NCBI RefSeq assembly: GCF_024746815.1
Contig: NZ_CP080525.1
Location: 1,364,001-1,428,000 of the forward strand
Reading direction: 5' to 3'
Origin: Mesorhizobium sp. AR07
GTDB taxonomy: Bacteria > Pseudomonadota > Alphaproteobacteria > Rhizobiales > Rhizobiaceae
Length of the DNA stretch: 64,000 nucleotides
The first letter of the stretch is position 1. Each line of letters begins with the position of its first letter. A program made the translations under genes and the position numbers. Positions 34,379 through 42,209 of this stretch are shown one piece after another. The notes beneath the pieces are model-generated. The model made no database searches. It was not told the DNA's origin and saw only the letters and a list, made by a program, of their open reading frames with translations.

Positions 34379-35052
34379 TGGGAAAGCAGTCTTTCAAGCT
34401 GGGCAAGCACCGGTGCCATGAAGGCGCGGACGGCGGCAACCGCGCGGTCGGGATCGCTTGCGGCGATGGCGTCGACGATTTCCGCGTGCGCCTGCTGATC
34501 CGGTTCGGGCAGATTGCCGTCGAGGGTCGCGTGTATGGTTTCGGTGATAGCAGCGGTGAAGAAGTCGTAGAGCTCCATCATCGCCCTGTTGCCAGACGCC
34601 GCGACGACCGACTTGTGGAAGGCGAGGTCGCGCCGGATGAAGGCTTCGCTTCCGCCGTCCGCGACCGTGCCGCGCGCGGCAAGCAGTCGCCGCATCTCGT
34701 CGAGGTCAGCCGGCGTATGACGCAAGGCGGCGAGCCGTGCGGCCTCCAGGTCCAATGCTGCCCTCGCCTCCCATTGATCGCGCAGGCCGGCGCGCTTCAC
34801 ACGGTCGAGCGCGGCGGAGGCATCGACGGTGGAGCGCACATACGTGCCCGAGCCCTGGCGCGTATCGAGCAATCCCTGCGAGACCAGCACCCGCACCGCT
34901 TCACGCACCGTGCCGCGGCTGACCGACAAAAGGTCGGTCAAGGCCGCCTCATTGGGGATGCGCTCACCAACGCTCCAGCGGCCACTGACGATCTCAGCGC
35001 GCAGGCTTTCGGCCGCGCTGTCGGTAAGATTGGTTCTGATAGCAGGTTGCAT
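34375..35052 (-). CDS. FadR-subfamily (FCD) GntR transcriptional regulator
   Basis: The product is about 225 residues: a GntR winged helix (RIPNEAALTDLLSVSRGTVREAVRVLVSQGLLDTRQGSGTYV) and an all-helical FCD ligand domain with RRDLAFHKSVVAASGNRAMMELY. FCD domains bind carboxylic acids, often with a metal. The start at 35052 (AGG five bases upstream) is preferred to the ATG at 35064, because the latter lies inside the palindrome at 35053-35095 and has no ribosome-binding site. It is upstream of and coupled to the CynX-type transporter. Confidence 0.88.
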   Translation of the reverse strand: MQPAIRTNLTDSAAESLRAEIVSGRWSVGERIPNEAALTDLLSVSRGTVREAVRVLVSQGLLDTRQGSGTYVRSTVDASAALDRVKRAGLRDQWEARAALDLEAARLAALRHTPADLDEMRRLLAARGTVADGGSEAFIRRDLAFHKSVVAASGNRAMMELYDFFTAAITETIHATLDGNLPEPDQQAHAEIVDAIAASDPDRAVAAVRAFMAPVLAQLERLLSQ

Positions 35053-35095
35053 CGGCCTATTCATCAAGTCATCTGATGACTTGATGAATAGGCCG
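35053..35095. promoter_or_regulatory. 43-bp perfect palindrome at the start of the FadR-type regulator gene
   Basis: Two 21-bp arms (35053-35073 and 35075-35095) are perfect inverted copies around a single T. The arm contains ATCAAGTCATC, so the sequence holds nested dyads of the kind bound by dimeric GntR/FadR proteins (ATCAAGT-N-ACTTGAT spacing). It directly abuts the proposed start codon, which suggests autorepression. In RNA it would form a very stable hairpin over the leader. Confidence 0.7.
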
Positions 35096-35126
35096 ACCCC
35101 TGTCAGCCGTCAAGGGTGCATTTCAA

Positions 35127-35822
35127 TCAACCAGTGACCTGCGCAAAGCTTGCCATATGAAACGCCTGGACCTCCGGGGGATAGCGATAGGCGATGCCAT
35201 AGGGACAGGCGTTGCGGTCGAGGCAGCCGCCGCTGCGGCACGGTTCGCCATCCGCTCCCCGCACATGCGCCAGGCACGACTGGTAGGCGAAACCTTGCCC
35301 GGAGTAGGCGTCGGCCGGGCAGGATTTCAGGCAGGGTTTTTCCAAACAGGCATCGCAAAGGTGGGGCGCCGTCTCTGCGGCTTGCACCGGAAGCGCGTCC
35401 TCGAACAGCAGCGCACCGCGATAGGCGTGCCACAGCCCATAGTGCGGATGCATGAGGATGCCGAGCGGCGACGGCTTGAGCCCTTCTGCCCGCATCGCCC
35501 ATTGCTGGAACGGCAGATAGGGCTTGTCGGAGGGCGAAACGGCCCGAGCCGAAAATGTCTGCGCCACCGCTCCGATCACTTCGCGCGACCAGGTGTCGAG
35601 CGGATTGGCGATGGTTCTCGACTGCTTTTCCCGCCAATGCAGAAAATGCGGCCAGGGCGCGGCACCTGCCTGCCCCACCAGCAGGACGGCCTTGGCGGAA
35701 GCGCCTGACTGGCCGGGTGGCGGCGCATCGCTTGCCATGAAATTGAAACCGCCACGAAGGATGAGGCCGTTGGCGAGAAGCGCCGCAGCAATGCTGTCAA
35801 CGCTGCCAGCAGGCGCAATCAT
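35127..35822 (-). CDS. Ferredoxin-like iron-sulfur protein (QueG-like cysteine region)
   Basis: The product is 231 residues. The C-terminal third carries two iron-sulfur-type clusters: CDACLEKPCLKSCP, then CLAHVRG..PCRSGGCLDRNACPYG, giving eight cysteines in 4Fe-4S style spacing. The N-terminal part resembles the non-B12 half of epoxyqueuosine-reductase-like proteins, with no B12-binding motif seen. The gene lies 89 bp downstream of and in the same direction as mttB2, so it could supply low-potential electrons for reactivating the corrinoid. That role is inference. Confidence 0.75.
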   Translation of the reverse strand: MIAPAGSVDSIAAALLANGLILRGGFNFMASDAPPPGQSGASAKAVLLVGQAGAAPWPHFLHWREKQSRTIANPLDTWSREVIGAVAQTFSARAVSPSDKPYLPFQQWAMRAEGLKPSPLGILMHPHYGLWHAYRGALLFEDALPVQAAETAPHLCDACLEKPCLKSCPADAYSGQGFAYQSCLAHVRGADGEPCRSGGCLDRNACPYGIAYRYPPEVQAFHMASFAQVTG

Positions 35823-35911
35823 TCCTTCTTGACCGGATCGGAGAACGCGCTCCGCCAGACTTCCTTGTGGATGATGTTGGCGACTTTAGCCCCGCCTGAT
35901 TCGGGCTCCTT

Positions 35912-37486
35912 TCAAGTGAAGGCGTCGGGCATCGATCCCTTCTTCTTGGCGATGAAATCCTTCAACGCTTCGTCGATGCTCGGATCGAGATACGGCGCCT
36001 CATAGCTTTCCAGCCAGCGGCGGGCGAGTTCGTTGGCGCGCTGCGGCGCGGTCTTCTCGCCCTCGGCCAGCCACTGTTCGTAGGAATTGTTGTCGGCGAT
36101 GTTGGAGCGGTAGAAGGCGGTCTGGAAATTGGCCTGCGTGTGGTCGCAGCCGAGATAGTGGCTGCCGGGGCCGACCTGGCGAATGGCGTCCATCGCCTGG
36201 CCGTTTTCCGACAGGTCGACGCCTTCGGAAAATTTCTGCGTCATGCCGAGCTGGTCGATGTCCATCATGAATTTTTCGTAGCAGGAGGCGAGCCCGCCCT
36301 CGAGCCAGCCGGCCGAATGCAGCACGAAGTTGGTGCCGGCCAGGATGGTCGAATTCAACGTGTTGGCGCTCTCATAGGCCGCCTGGGCATCAGGAACCTT
36401 GGACGCGCAGAGCGAGCCGCCGGTGCGGAACGGCAGGCCGAGACGGCGGGCAAGCTGCGCCGCGCCATAGGACACCAGCGACGGCTCCGGCGTGCCGAAG
36501 GTCGGTGCGCCCGACTGCATAGAGATCGACGAGGCAAAGGTGCCGAACAGCACCGGCGCGCCCGGCCGGATCAGCTGCGTGAACGACGCGCCGGCCAGCA
36601 CTTCGGCCAGAACCTGCGTCAGCGTGCCGGCGACCGTTACCGGGCTCATCGCGCCGGCGAGGATGAACGGCGTGACGATGCAGGCCTGGTTGTGGCGCGA
36701 ATAGACTTTCAGCGCACCGAGCATGGTCTCGTCGAACACCATCGGCGAATTGGCGTTGATCAGGCTGGTGAGCACCGTGTTGTTCTCGACGAAGTCGTCG
36801 CCGAACACGATCTTGGCCATGGCGACAGTATCCTCGGCGCGCTCCGGCGCGGTGACCGAGCCCATGAACGGCTTGTCGGAATATTTGATGTGGCTGTAGA
36901 TCATGTCGAGATGGCGTTTGTTGACCGGCACGTCGACCGGCTCGCACACCGTGCCGCCCGAATGGTGGATCGACGGCGCCATATAGGCGAGCTTCACGAA
37001 ATTCTGGAAATCCTCGATCGTCGCATAACGTCTGACGCCGTCGAGATCGCGCACGAAGGGCGGGCCGTAGACCGGCGCGAACACAGTGGCGTTGCCGCCG
37101 ATCTGCACGGAGCGCTCGGAATTGCGGGCGTGCTGGGTGTAGACGGACGGCGCGGTCTTCAGCAGGGAGCGGCACAGGCCCTTCGGAAAGTGCACGCGCT
37201 CGCCCTTGACGTCGGCACCGGCCTCTTTCCACAGCTGCAGCGCTTCCGCGTCGTCGCGGAAGATGATGCCGATCTCCTCGAGCACCGTGTCGGTGTTCTT
37301 CTCGATCAGCGCCAGGCCTTCCTCGTCCAGCACTTCATAGACATTGATCTTGCGCTTGATATAGGTGAGCTGGGTGCCGGGGCCGCCGCCCGAACGTGCC
37401 GCACGCCGGGCAGCCGCCCCGCCGCTGGCGCCGCGCCCGCGTCGCGCGTTTGACGCTTCCTGATCGACTGCCGCGTGTTCGCTCAT
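35912..37486 (-). CDS. MttB-superfamily (trimethylamine-methyltransferase-like) methyltransferase 2
   Basis: The product is 524 residues, full length for the superfamily, with no in-frame TAG and therefore no pyrrolysine. It aligns by eye with the 14007 paralogue through VTPFILAGAMSPVTVAGTLTQVLAEVLAG, QSGAPTFGTPEPSLVSYGAAQLARRLGLPFRTGGSLCASKVPDAQAAYES and NFVLHSAGWLEGGLASCYEKFMMDIDQ. The two differ enough to suggest different substrates. The N-terminal 45 residues are Gly/Ala/Arg-rich. The ATG at 37486 follows AGGGAAG. It is divergent from the corrinoid protein gene across 275 bp, the natural partner that would accept its methyl group. Confidence 0.92.
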   Translation of the reverse strand: MSEHAAVDQEASNARRGRGASGGAAARRAARSGGGPGTQLTYIKRKINVYEVLDEEGLALIEKNTDTVLEEIGIIFRDDAEALQLWKEAGADVKGERVHFPKGLCRSLLKTAPSVYTQHARNSERSVQIGGNATVFAPVYGPPFVRDLDGVRRYATIEDFQNFVKLAYMAPSIHHSGGTVCEPVDVPVNKRHLDMIYSHIKYSDKPFMGSVTAPERAEDTVAMAKIVFGDDFVENNTVLTSLINANSPMVFDETMLGALKVYSRHNQACIVTPFILAGAMSPVTVAGTLTQVLAEVLAGASFTQLIRPGAPVLFGTFASSISMQSGAPTFGTPEPSLVSYGAAQLARRLGLPFRTGGSLCASKVPDAQAAYESANTLNSTILAGTNFVLHSAGWLEGGLASCYEKFMMDIDQLGMTQKFSEGVDLSENGQAMDAIRQVGPGSHYLGCDHTQANFQTAFYRSNIADNNSYEQWLAEGEKTAPQRANELARRWLESYEAPYLDPSIDEALKDFIAKKKGSMPDAFT

Positions 37487-37637
37487 GATCGCTCTTCCCT
37501 GATTTTGTTCTTGTCCGGAATCCATAGCGGCTGCCTCTCGCCGCTTCTTGCCAGATCGTAGCCATGCACCCTATTCGAAACGGCCCGCCAGCGCCAACGT
37601 CTGTCGCAAAATCGACAAGAATTCCAAGAGAGTTACG

Positions 37638-37701
37638 GTCGCTTTCCTTTTGCGGGAAGTCGCAAATCAGCTATGGATACATGCCCCCAGCGGGTTAGGT
37701 A
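37638..37701 (+). promoter_or_regulatory. Shared direct-repeat operator and promoter of the corrinoid protein gene
   Basis: GTCGC half-sites at 37638-37642 and 37659-37663 have a 21-bp period. A -10-like TAGGTA at 37696-37701 begins 32 nt after the second half-site. The half-sites read GGTCGCT and AGTCGCAAA, close to those of the FAD-GcvT 2 promoter (GGTCGCT and TGTCGCAAA). Another GTCGCAAA is at 37603-37610. The site points toward the corrinoid gene but lies in the shared region with mttB2. Confidence 0.65.
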
Positions 37702-37761
37702 TGAACGCGAATATTGTGTGCCTTGCGACGCAGTCGCGATGCCGGCAGGAGCTCGATACAA

Positions 37762-38460
37762 ATGGCCGACGACGAGATCATCCTTTCCGAACTTTCCGAC
37801 GACGAGTTGGTGCAGCAGATGCACGACGATCTCTATGACGGGCTGAAGGAAGAGATCGAGGAAGGCACCAACATCCTGCTCGAGCGCGGCTGGATCCCCT
37901 ACAAGGTGCTGACCGAAGCGCTGGTCGAAGGCATGCGCATCGTCGGCGAGGATTTTCGCGACGGCATCCTGTTCGTGCCTGAAGTGCTGTTGTCGGCCAA
38001 TGCGATGAAGGCCGGCATGTTCATCCTGCGTCCGCTGCTTGCCGCCACCGGCGCGCCGAAGCAAGGCAAGATGGTGATCGGCACCGTCAAGGGCGACATC
38101 CACGACATCGGCAAGAACCTCGTCGGCATGATGATGGAGGGTGCTGGCTTCGACGTCATCGACCTCGGCATCAACAATGCGGTCGAAAAATACCTCGATG
38201 CGATCGAGCAGCATCAGCCCGACATCATCGGCATGTCGGCGCTGCTGACCACGACCATGCCATACATGAAGGTCGTCATCGACACGATGAAGGAAAAGGG
38301 CATCCGCGACGACTATGTCGTGCTGGTAGGCGGTGCGCCGCTGAACGAGGAATTCGGCAAGGCCGTCGGCGCCGACGCCTATTGCCGCGACGCGGCGGTA
38401 GCGGTCGAGACCGCCAAGGACTTCATGAAGCGCAAGCACAACGTCCGCGCTTCCGCCTGA
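37762..38460 (+). CDS. Corrinoid (B12-binding) methyl-carrier protein, MttC/MtbC type
   Basis: The product is 232 residues: a helical MetH-type cap domain (about 10-95) followed by the B12-binding Rossmann domain. The cobalt ligand is His114 in GDIHDIGKN (DxHxxG, 112-117), and DLGINNAVEKYLDAIEQHQPDIIGMSALLTTTM completes the binding surface. It would carry the methyl group as methyl-Co(III) between an MttB enzyme and the THF methyltransferase. AGGAG precedes the ATG. It is the only corrinoid carrier in the window, so both MttB proteins may share it. Confidence 0.95.
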   Translation: MADDEIILSELSDDELVQQMHDDLYDGLKEEIEEGTNILLERGWIPYKVLTEALVEGMRIVGEDFRDGILFVPEVLLSANAMKAGMFILRPLLAATGAPKQGKMVIGTVKGDIHDIGKNLVGMMMEGAGFDVIDLGINNAVEKYLDAIEQHQPDIIGMSALLTTTMPYMKVVIDTMKEKGIRDDYVVLVGGAPLNEEFGKAVGADAYCRDAAVAVETAKDFMKRKHNVRASA

Positions 38461-38496
38461 AAACGAAAAGGCCGCAATGACGCGGCCGTTTCACTT
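38461..38496. terminator. Bidirectional terminator between the corrinoid and entericidin-like genes
   Basis: GGCCGC (38470-38475) and GCGGCC (38482-38487) form the stem with a 6-nt loop; flanking A and T runs extend it. The minus-strand side has TTTTCGTTTT, so it best terminates the entericidin-like transcript; the plus side has only three T. Confidence 0.7.
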
Positions 38497-38539
38497 GGCG
38501 CGGGACGGCGCATCTACCCCGCCCGATGGCTGAGTTGCC

Positions 38540-38695
38540 TTATTGGGCAGCGTTGGCAACTCTCTTGCCAGCATTCTTTGTGGCGTGGACCGTGCCGGCG
38601 GCATCCTTGCCAACGCCGCGAATGGTGTTTGCGCATGCCGAAACCAGCAGAGCACTGGCGATCAGCGCAACGACTGCATATGTGGATGTTTTCAT
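38540..38695 (-). CDS. Entericidin-like small lipoprotein
   Basis: The product is 51 residues: a signal peptide with lipobox LLVSAC, then NTIRGVGKDAAGTVHATKNAGKRVANAAQ, the standard entericidin A/B layout. The mature part is a short amphipathic lipopeptide in the envelope; entericidins act in stress-linked lysis control in enterics, but rhizobial homologues are uncharacterised. AGAGGGA precedes the ATG. It is divergent from the DUF1638 gene across only 64 bp. Confidence 0.88.
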   Translation of the reverse strand: MKTSTYAVVALIASALLVSACANTIRGVGKDAAGTVHATKNAGKRVANAAQ

Positions 38696-38759
38696 GGACG
38701 GTTTATCCCTCTCTCGATAGATTCGCCCCACAGCAACGAAAGCCGGCTCAGCTGGTTCC

Positions 38760-39392
38760 ATGGCCAAGATACAAAAAAGGAAACCGACCGAAGCGGACAG
38801 GCTGCTCGTCATCGCCTGCGGAATGATTGCGCGCGAGGTGTTGGCCGTCAAGGAACAGCTCGGGCTCGATCATCTGGAATTGACCTGCTTGCCGGCCGAA
38901 TTTCATTTCTATCCGGACCGCATCGCGCCGGCCATGGACAAGGCCATCGAACAGGCCAAGGCGGAGGGCTACATCAACATCTTCGTTGGCTATGCCGATT
39001 GCGGCACCGGTGGCCTACTCGACCGGATCTGCGAGAAGCACGGCGTCGAGCGCATGGCCGGCCCGCATTGCTTCGCCTTCTACCAAGGCATGCAGGCCTA
39101 TGCGAAAATCGCCGACGACGACATGATGTCGTTCTACATGACCGACTTCCTGTGCCGCCAATTCGACGCCTTCTTCATGAAGCCGCTCGGCCTCGACAGG
39201 CACCCTGAGCTGATCAAGGACTATTTCGGCAATTACGAGAAGCTGATCTATCTTGCCCAGACCAACGATCCGGAACTCGACAAGGTCGCCGAAAAAGCCG
39301 CAAAAATGCTCGGTCTCGCCTATGAACGCCGTGCGACAGGGTATGGCGACCTGACAGCGGGAATGGCGCAGGCTGCGGCACACGCCCGCTAG
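38760..39392 (+). CDS. DUF1638 domain protein
   Basis: The product is 210 residues with the DUF1638 pattern: LLVIACGMIAREVLAVKEQ at the start, LPAEFHFYPDRIAPAMDKAI, then FVGYADCGTGGLLDRICEKHGVERMAGPHCFAFYQG. The conserved Cys and His residues (C20, ADCG, PHC) suggest metal or thiol chemistry. DUF1638 genes are repeatedly found beside corrinoid methyltransferase genes in methanogens and bacteria, so a supporting role in methyl transfer is plausible though unproven. It lies 300 bp after the corrinoid gene and overlaps the convergent epimerase gene by 4 bp. Confidence 0.88.
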   Translation: MAKIQKRKPTEADRLLVIACGMIAREVLAVKEQLGLDHLELTCLPAEFHFYPDRIAPAMDKAIEQAKAEGYINIFVGYADCGTGGLLDRICEKHGVERMAGPHCFAFYQGMQAYAKIADDDMMSFYMTDFLCRQFDAFFMKPLGLDRHPELIKDYFGNYEKLIYLAQTNDPELDKVAEKAAKMLGLAYERRATGYGDLTAGMAQAAAHAR

Positions 39393-40312
39393 GCAGCCCC
39401 CTCTTCCGCGCGCAGTTCCGCAAGCACATCGGCAAAGCTCGTCTTGCAGACGAAACCCAGCCTGTCTCTTGCCCGCGAGGCGTCATAGACGCGGTCGATG
39501 GAAGAAAACATCGTCCAGCCCTTTCGCGCGTAAAGCGTCGGAAACTCCGGAAAATAGCGTGCGACGACCGGCGGGGCGGCGGCGATCAAAGCCGCGCAAT
39601 CGTCGGGCAGGAATGGTGTCGGCGCCGAGATGATGAAAATGTCGAAACCCAGCTGCGGCGCCTTTTCGAGGGCAAGAATGTGAGCATCGGCCGCGTCCTC
39701 CACCGTCAACCGGCGAAACAGAAGTTCATTGGCCTTGGTGTTGGCATCCGACTGCTCGATGGCATGCGCCATGTCGTCGGCTTCCGGAAAGAAGCGGGCC
39801 GTGCGCAGCACCACCACCGGCAGCCCGTGCTGGATGTGGTAGAGGCGGCAGAGATGTTCGGCCGAAAGCTTGGTGACGCCATAAATGTTGCGCGGCTCGG
39901 GCGACATCGCCTCCGTCAGCCACGCCGCCTTGCGCGCGCCACCTGTGAACCCGTCGCGTATCGCTTGCGAAATCATCAGCGAGGTCGTCGAGGTGAAGAC
40001 GAAGCGAGCCACGCCGCACGCCACCGCTGCATCGAGCAGATTGAGCGTGCCTTGCACATTGGTTGCGACGAAATCGCTGTTGGCGCGGCTCTCTATGTTG
40101 GGCTTATGCAGTGCGCCGCTGTGGATGATGGCTTCGATGCGGTTCTCGCTGACCGTTTGCATGACCAGATCGCGATCGGCGATCGAGCCGACAATCTGCG
40201 TCTCCGCTGATGGAACGGGATCGAGCCCGATCACTTCATGGCCAAGCTTGCGCAGGCGCGACGCCAGCGCGCTGCCCAGCCAACCCGACGATCCCGTGAG
40301 CAAGATAAGCAT
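39389..40312 (-). CDS. NAD-dependent epimerase/dehydratase family protein
   Basis: The product is about 307 residues, an extended short-chain dehydrogenase. LILLTGSSGWLGSALASRLRKLGHEVIGLD provides the NAD-binding GxxGxxG motif, and YGVTKLSAEHL is the YxxxK active site. The substrate is likely a sugar nucleotide but cannot be told. The start is placed at the ATG at 40312, where the Rossmann strand begins; an ATG four codons upstream also exists and neither has a clear ribosome-binding site. Confidence 0.85.
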   Translation of the reverse strand: MLILLTGSSGWLGSALASRLRKLGHEVIGLDPVPSAETQIVGSIADRDLVMQTVSENRIEAIIHSGALHKPNIESRANSDFVATNVQGTLNLLDAAVACGVARFVFTSTTSLMISQAIRDGFTGGARKAAWLTEAMSPEPRNIYGVTKLSAEHLCRLYHIQHGLPVVVLRTARFFPEADDMAHAIEQSDANTKANELLFRRLTVEDAADAHILALEKAPQLGFDIFIISAPTPFLPDDCAALIAAAPPVVARYFPEFPTLYARKGWTMFSSIDRVYDASRARDRLGFVCKTSFADVLAELRAEEGAA

Positions 40313-40444
40313 TCGCCATACCATGATTTTTGACCGTGACGCTGTTAAGCACGGATGACAGGTCGCCGCGAACTGGTAAATCTTGCGCCAGACGGGCAAC
40401 ACGCTGCTCCAGTCATCAACTGCCAGTCGCAAACACGGAAGCCC

Positions 40445-41023
40445 ATGATGATCCTTCGTTCCCTGCTCGCCGCTACCGGTCTTCTCTGCTGCACCCTTCC
40501 CGCGCTTGCCGATGGCGAGGTGCAGAAACTCATCACCCCAGCCGACAAGGCACGGCTCGACAAATATGGCGAGACCCGCAAGGCGGCGCTGGCCGAGGCG
40601 AAAGCGGGAGACCCCGCCGAGGTCAAACAGCTCGATGCCTTGCTGGCAAAACCGCTGGTGGCTTTTTCCGACAAGGATTTGACCGGCACCTGGCGGTGCC
40701 GCACCATCAAGGCCGGCGGATTGTCCCCGCTCGTCATCTATGGCTGGTTCAAGTGCAAGGTGACCGACGACGGGTCCGGCTGGCGGCTGGAAAAGACCAG
40801 CGGCTCGCAGCGCACCAAGGGCCGCTTCTTTGACGATGGCGAGAAACGCTCGATCTATCTCGGCTCAGCCTACGTCAACAGCGACCCGGCAAAACCCTAT
40901 GGCAATGGCCCGCGGACCGACCAGGTCGGCTACGCCTTCCGCAACAGCGCCAGCGAATGGCGCATTGAATTTCCGGCACCCTATTACGAATCGAAGCTCG
41001 ACATCCTCGAATTCAAGCGCTGA
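40445..41023 (+). CDS. Secreted DUF4893 family protein
   Basis: The product is 192 residues with a clear signal peptide (MMILRSLLAATGLLCCTLPALADG, cleavage after ALA). The mature region, including SDKDLTGTWRCRTIKAGGLSPLVIYGWFKCKV and GNGPRTDQVGYAFRNSASEWRIEFPAPYYESKLDILE, fits DUF4893. It is probably periplasmic, and the function is unknown. Expressed alone, divergent from the epimerase gene. Confidence 0.8.
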   Translation: MMILRSLLAATGLLCCTLPALADGEVQKLITPADKARLDKYGETRKAALAEAKAGDPAEVKQLDALLAKPLVAFSDKDLTGTWRCRTIKAGGLSPLVIYGWFKCKVTDDGSGWRLEKTSGSQRTKGRFFDDGEKRSIYLGSAYVNSDPAKPYGNGPRTDQVGYAFRNSASEWRIEFPAPYYESKLDILEFKR

Positions 41024-41083
41024 CCAGACCTTATTGGCGGGCTTTGGGCACACCAAGAATTAACCTGCCCGGCCTAGCATCCG

Positions 41084-41103
41084 GCCCATTCTCGAGAATG
41101 GGC
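41084..41103. promoter_or_regulatory. 20-bp perfect palindrome upstream of the formyltransferase gene
   Basis: GCCCATTCTC and GAGAATGGGC are contiguous perfect inverted arms with no loop, ending 19 bp before the ATG at 41123. Having no loop and no T-run, it is more like a protein-binding dyad than a terminator. Confidence 0.5.
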
Positions 41104-41122
41104 TTGGAGGGCGGCAATATCC

Positions 41123-41905
41123 ATGGCAGCGTCGGAATCCAGTCCGCGACCGATCGCGATCGTCACCGGAGGGGGCCCGCATGTATGGGCGATCGTCAAT
41201 GCGATGACCGACCGTATCGGCCCTGTCAGCGTCGTACTCGAAACGCCTGAATCCAAAAAGCAATTGCTGCTTGGCCGCGCTCGACGCCAGGGCTGGATCT
41301 CGGCCATCGGCCAGCTCGGCACCATGGTGCTGAGCAGGCTTGGCAAGCTGTCCCTCGCCGGCCACGCCGCGCGACTGATAGAAGAGGAGAAGCTCGAGAC
41401 CGAGCCGCGGCACGACCAGGCGATCATCCATGTTGCTTCCGCCAACGGGCCGGAGTGCCTCAAGGCGATCGAGAAAATCCAGCCCGGCGTTGTCCTGCTT
41501 GCCGGCTGCAGGATGTTGTCGAAGGACATGTTGGCCAAAATGCCCTGCCCGGTGCTCAACTACCACGCCGGCATCACGCCGAAATACCGCGGCATGAATG
41601 GCGGCTACTGGGCGCTGACATCGGGCGATCCGCAGAATTTCGGCACCACCGTGCATCTGGTCGATGCCGGCGTCGATACGGGCGCCGTGCTGAAACAGGT
41701 GCGCGGTCAGCCGAAACGCGGCGACAGCATTTCGAGCTACGCGCTGCGCCAGGCGGCGTTCTCGCGCGACATCTGCGTCGAGGCGGTCAGCGACGTGCTG
41801 GCCGGAAAACTCGCCACCTTCGACCCAGGCCTGCCTTCGCGACAATGGTATCACCCGACGATCTGGTTCTACCTCTGGACAGGCCTGAGAACCGGCATCT
41901 GGTAG
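41123..41905 (+). CDS. Formyltransferase-domain protein
   Basis: The product is 260 residues. The C-terminal half carries the formyl-THF-dependent transferase core: VLNYHAGITPKYRGMNGGYWAL with the N-x-H pair, and HLVDAGVDTGAVLKQV with the third active-site Asp. The N-terminal half (ARRQGWISAIGQLGTMVLSRLGK) resembles the methionyl-tRNA/UDP-sugar-type accessory region of short 'formyl transferase' proteins. The acceptor is unknown; a sugar amine or a one-carbon shuttle are options. GGAGGG precedes the ATG. Its position between methyl-transfer genes may reflect shared use of folate carbon. Confidence 0.82.
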   Translation: MAASESSPRPIAIVTGGGPHVWAIVNAMTDRIGPVSVVLETPESKKQLLLGRARRQGWISAIGQLGTMVLSRLGKLSLAGHAARLIEEEKLETEPRHDQAIIHVASANGPECLKAIEKIQPGVVLLAGCRMLSKDMLAKMPCPVLNYHAGITPKYRGMNGGYWALTSGDPQNFGTTVHLVDAGVDTGAVLKQVRGQPKRGDSISSYALRQAAFSRDICVEAVSDVLAGKLATFDPGLPSRQWYHPTIWFYLWTGLRTGIW

Positions 41906-42021
41906 CGCATTCGTCGTCCGCAATCGCGTGCGCCACGCCGGCTTTTCCGACGCGTCGAACCTGGCGCAGGCAGACGCCGCAAACGAATAAACGCACCTTT
42001 CATTTTACGACATCCGAATGC

Positions 42022-42047
42022 GTCGCTTTTGAATGCGCGCGCGTCGT
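42022..42047 (+). promoter_or_regulatory. Weak copy of the shared direct-repeat operator upstream of the metVF operon
   Basis: In the 304-bp gap 41906-42209, GTCGC (42022-42026) and GTCGT (42043-42047) have the 21-bp period of the mttB1, corrinoid and FAD-GcvT 2 sites with one mismatch. A poor -10 (AATGCT, 42080-42085) sits at the matching distance. The gap otherwise shows no gene or hairpin. It would place the PF13769-metV-metF operon under the same control. Confidence 0.4.
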
Positions 42048-42209
42048 CCCATAACAAGCAGCCCAACTGCGCTTCCGGCAATGCTCGTTTCACTGCATCG
42101 GCCCGGAAATCGGAATCGATCTTCGGAAAGCACGATCCAGCGGAATTGAAGTGGTAGAGCGTCCTTGTGCGTCCAGTGGACGAACTGCGCTCTACGGGAG
42201 TGGGAATTC

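Noticed and set aside
14007..37486. Pyrrolysine-containing MttB
   Set aside because: Both MttB-like frames run to full length without an in-frame TAG, and no Pyl biosynthesis or tRNA-Pyl is visible. They belong to the non-Pyl part of the superfamily.
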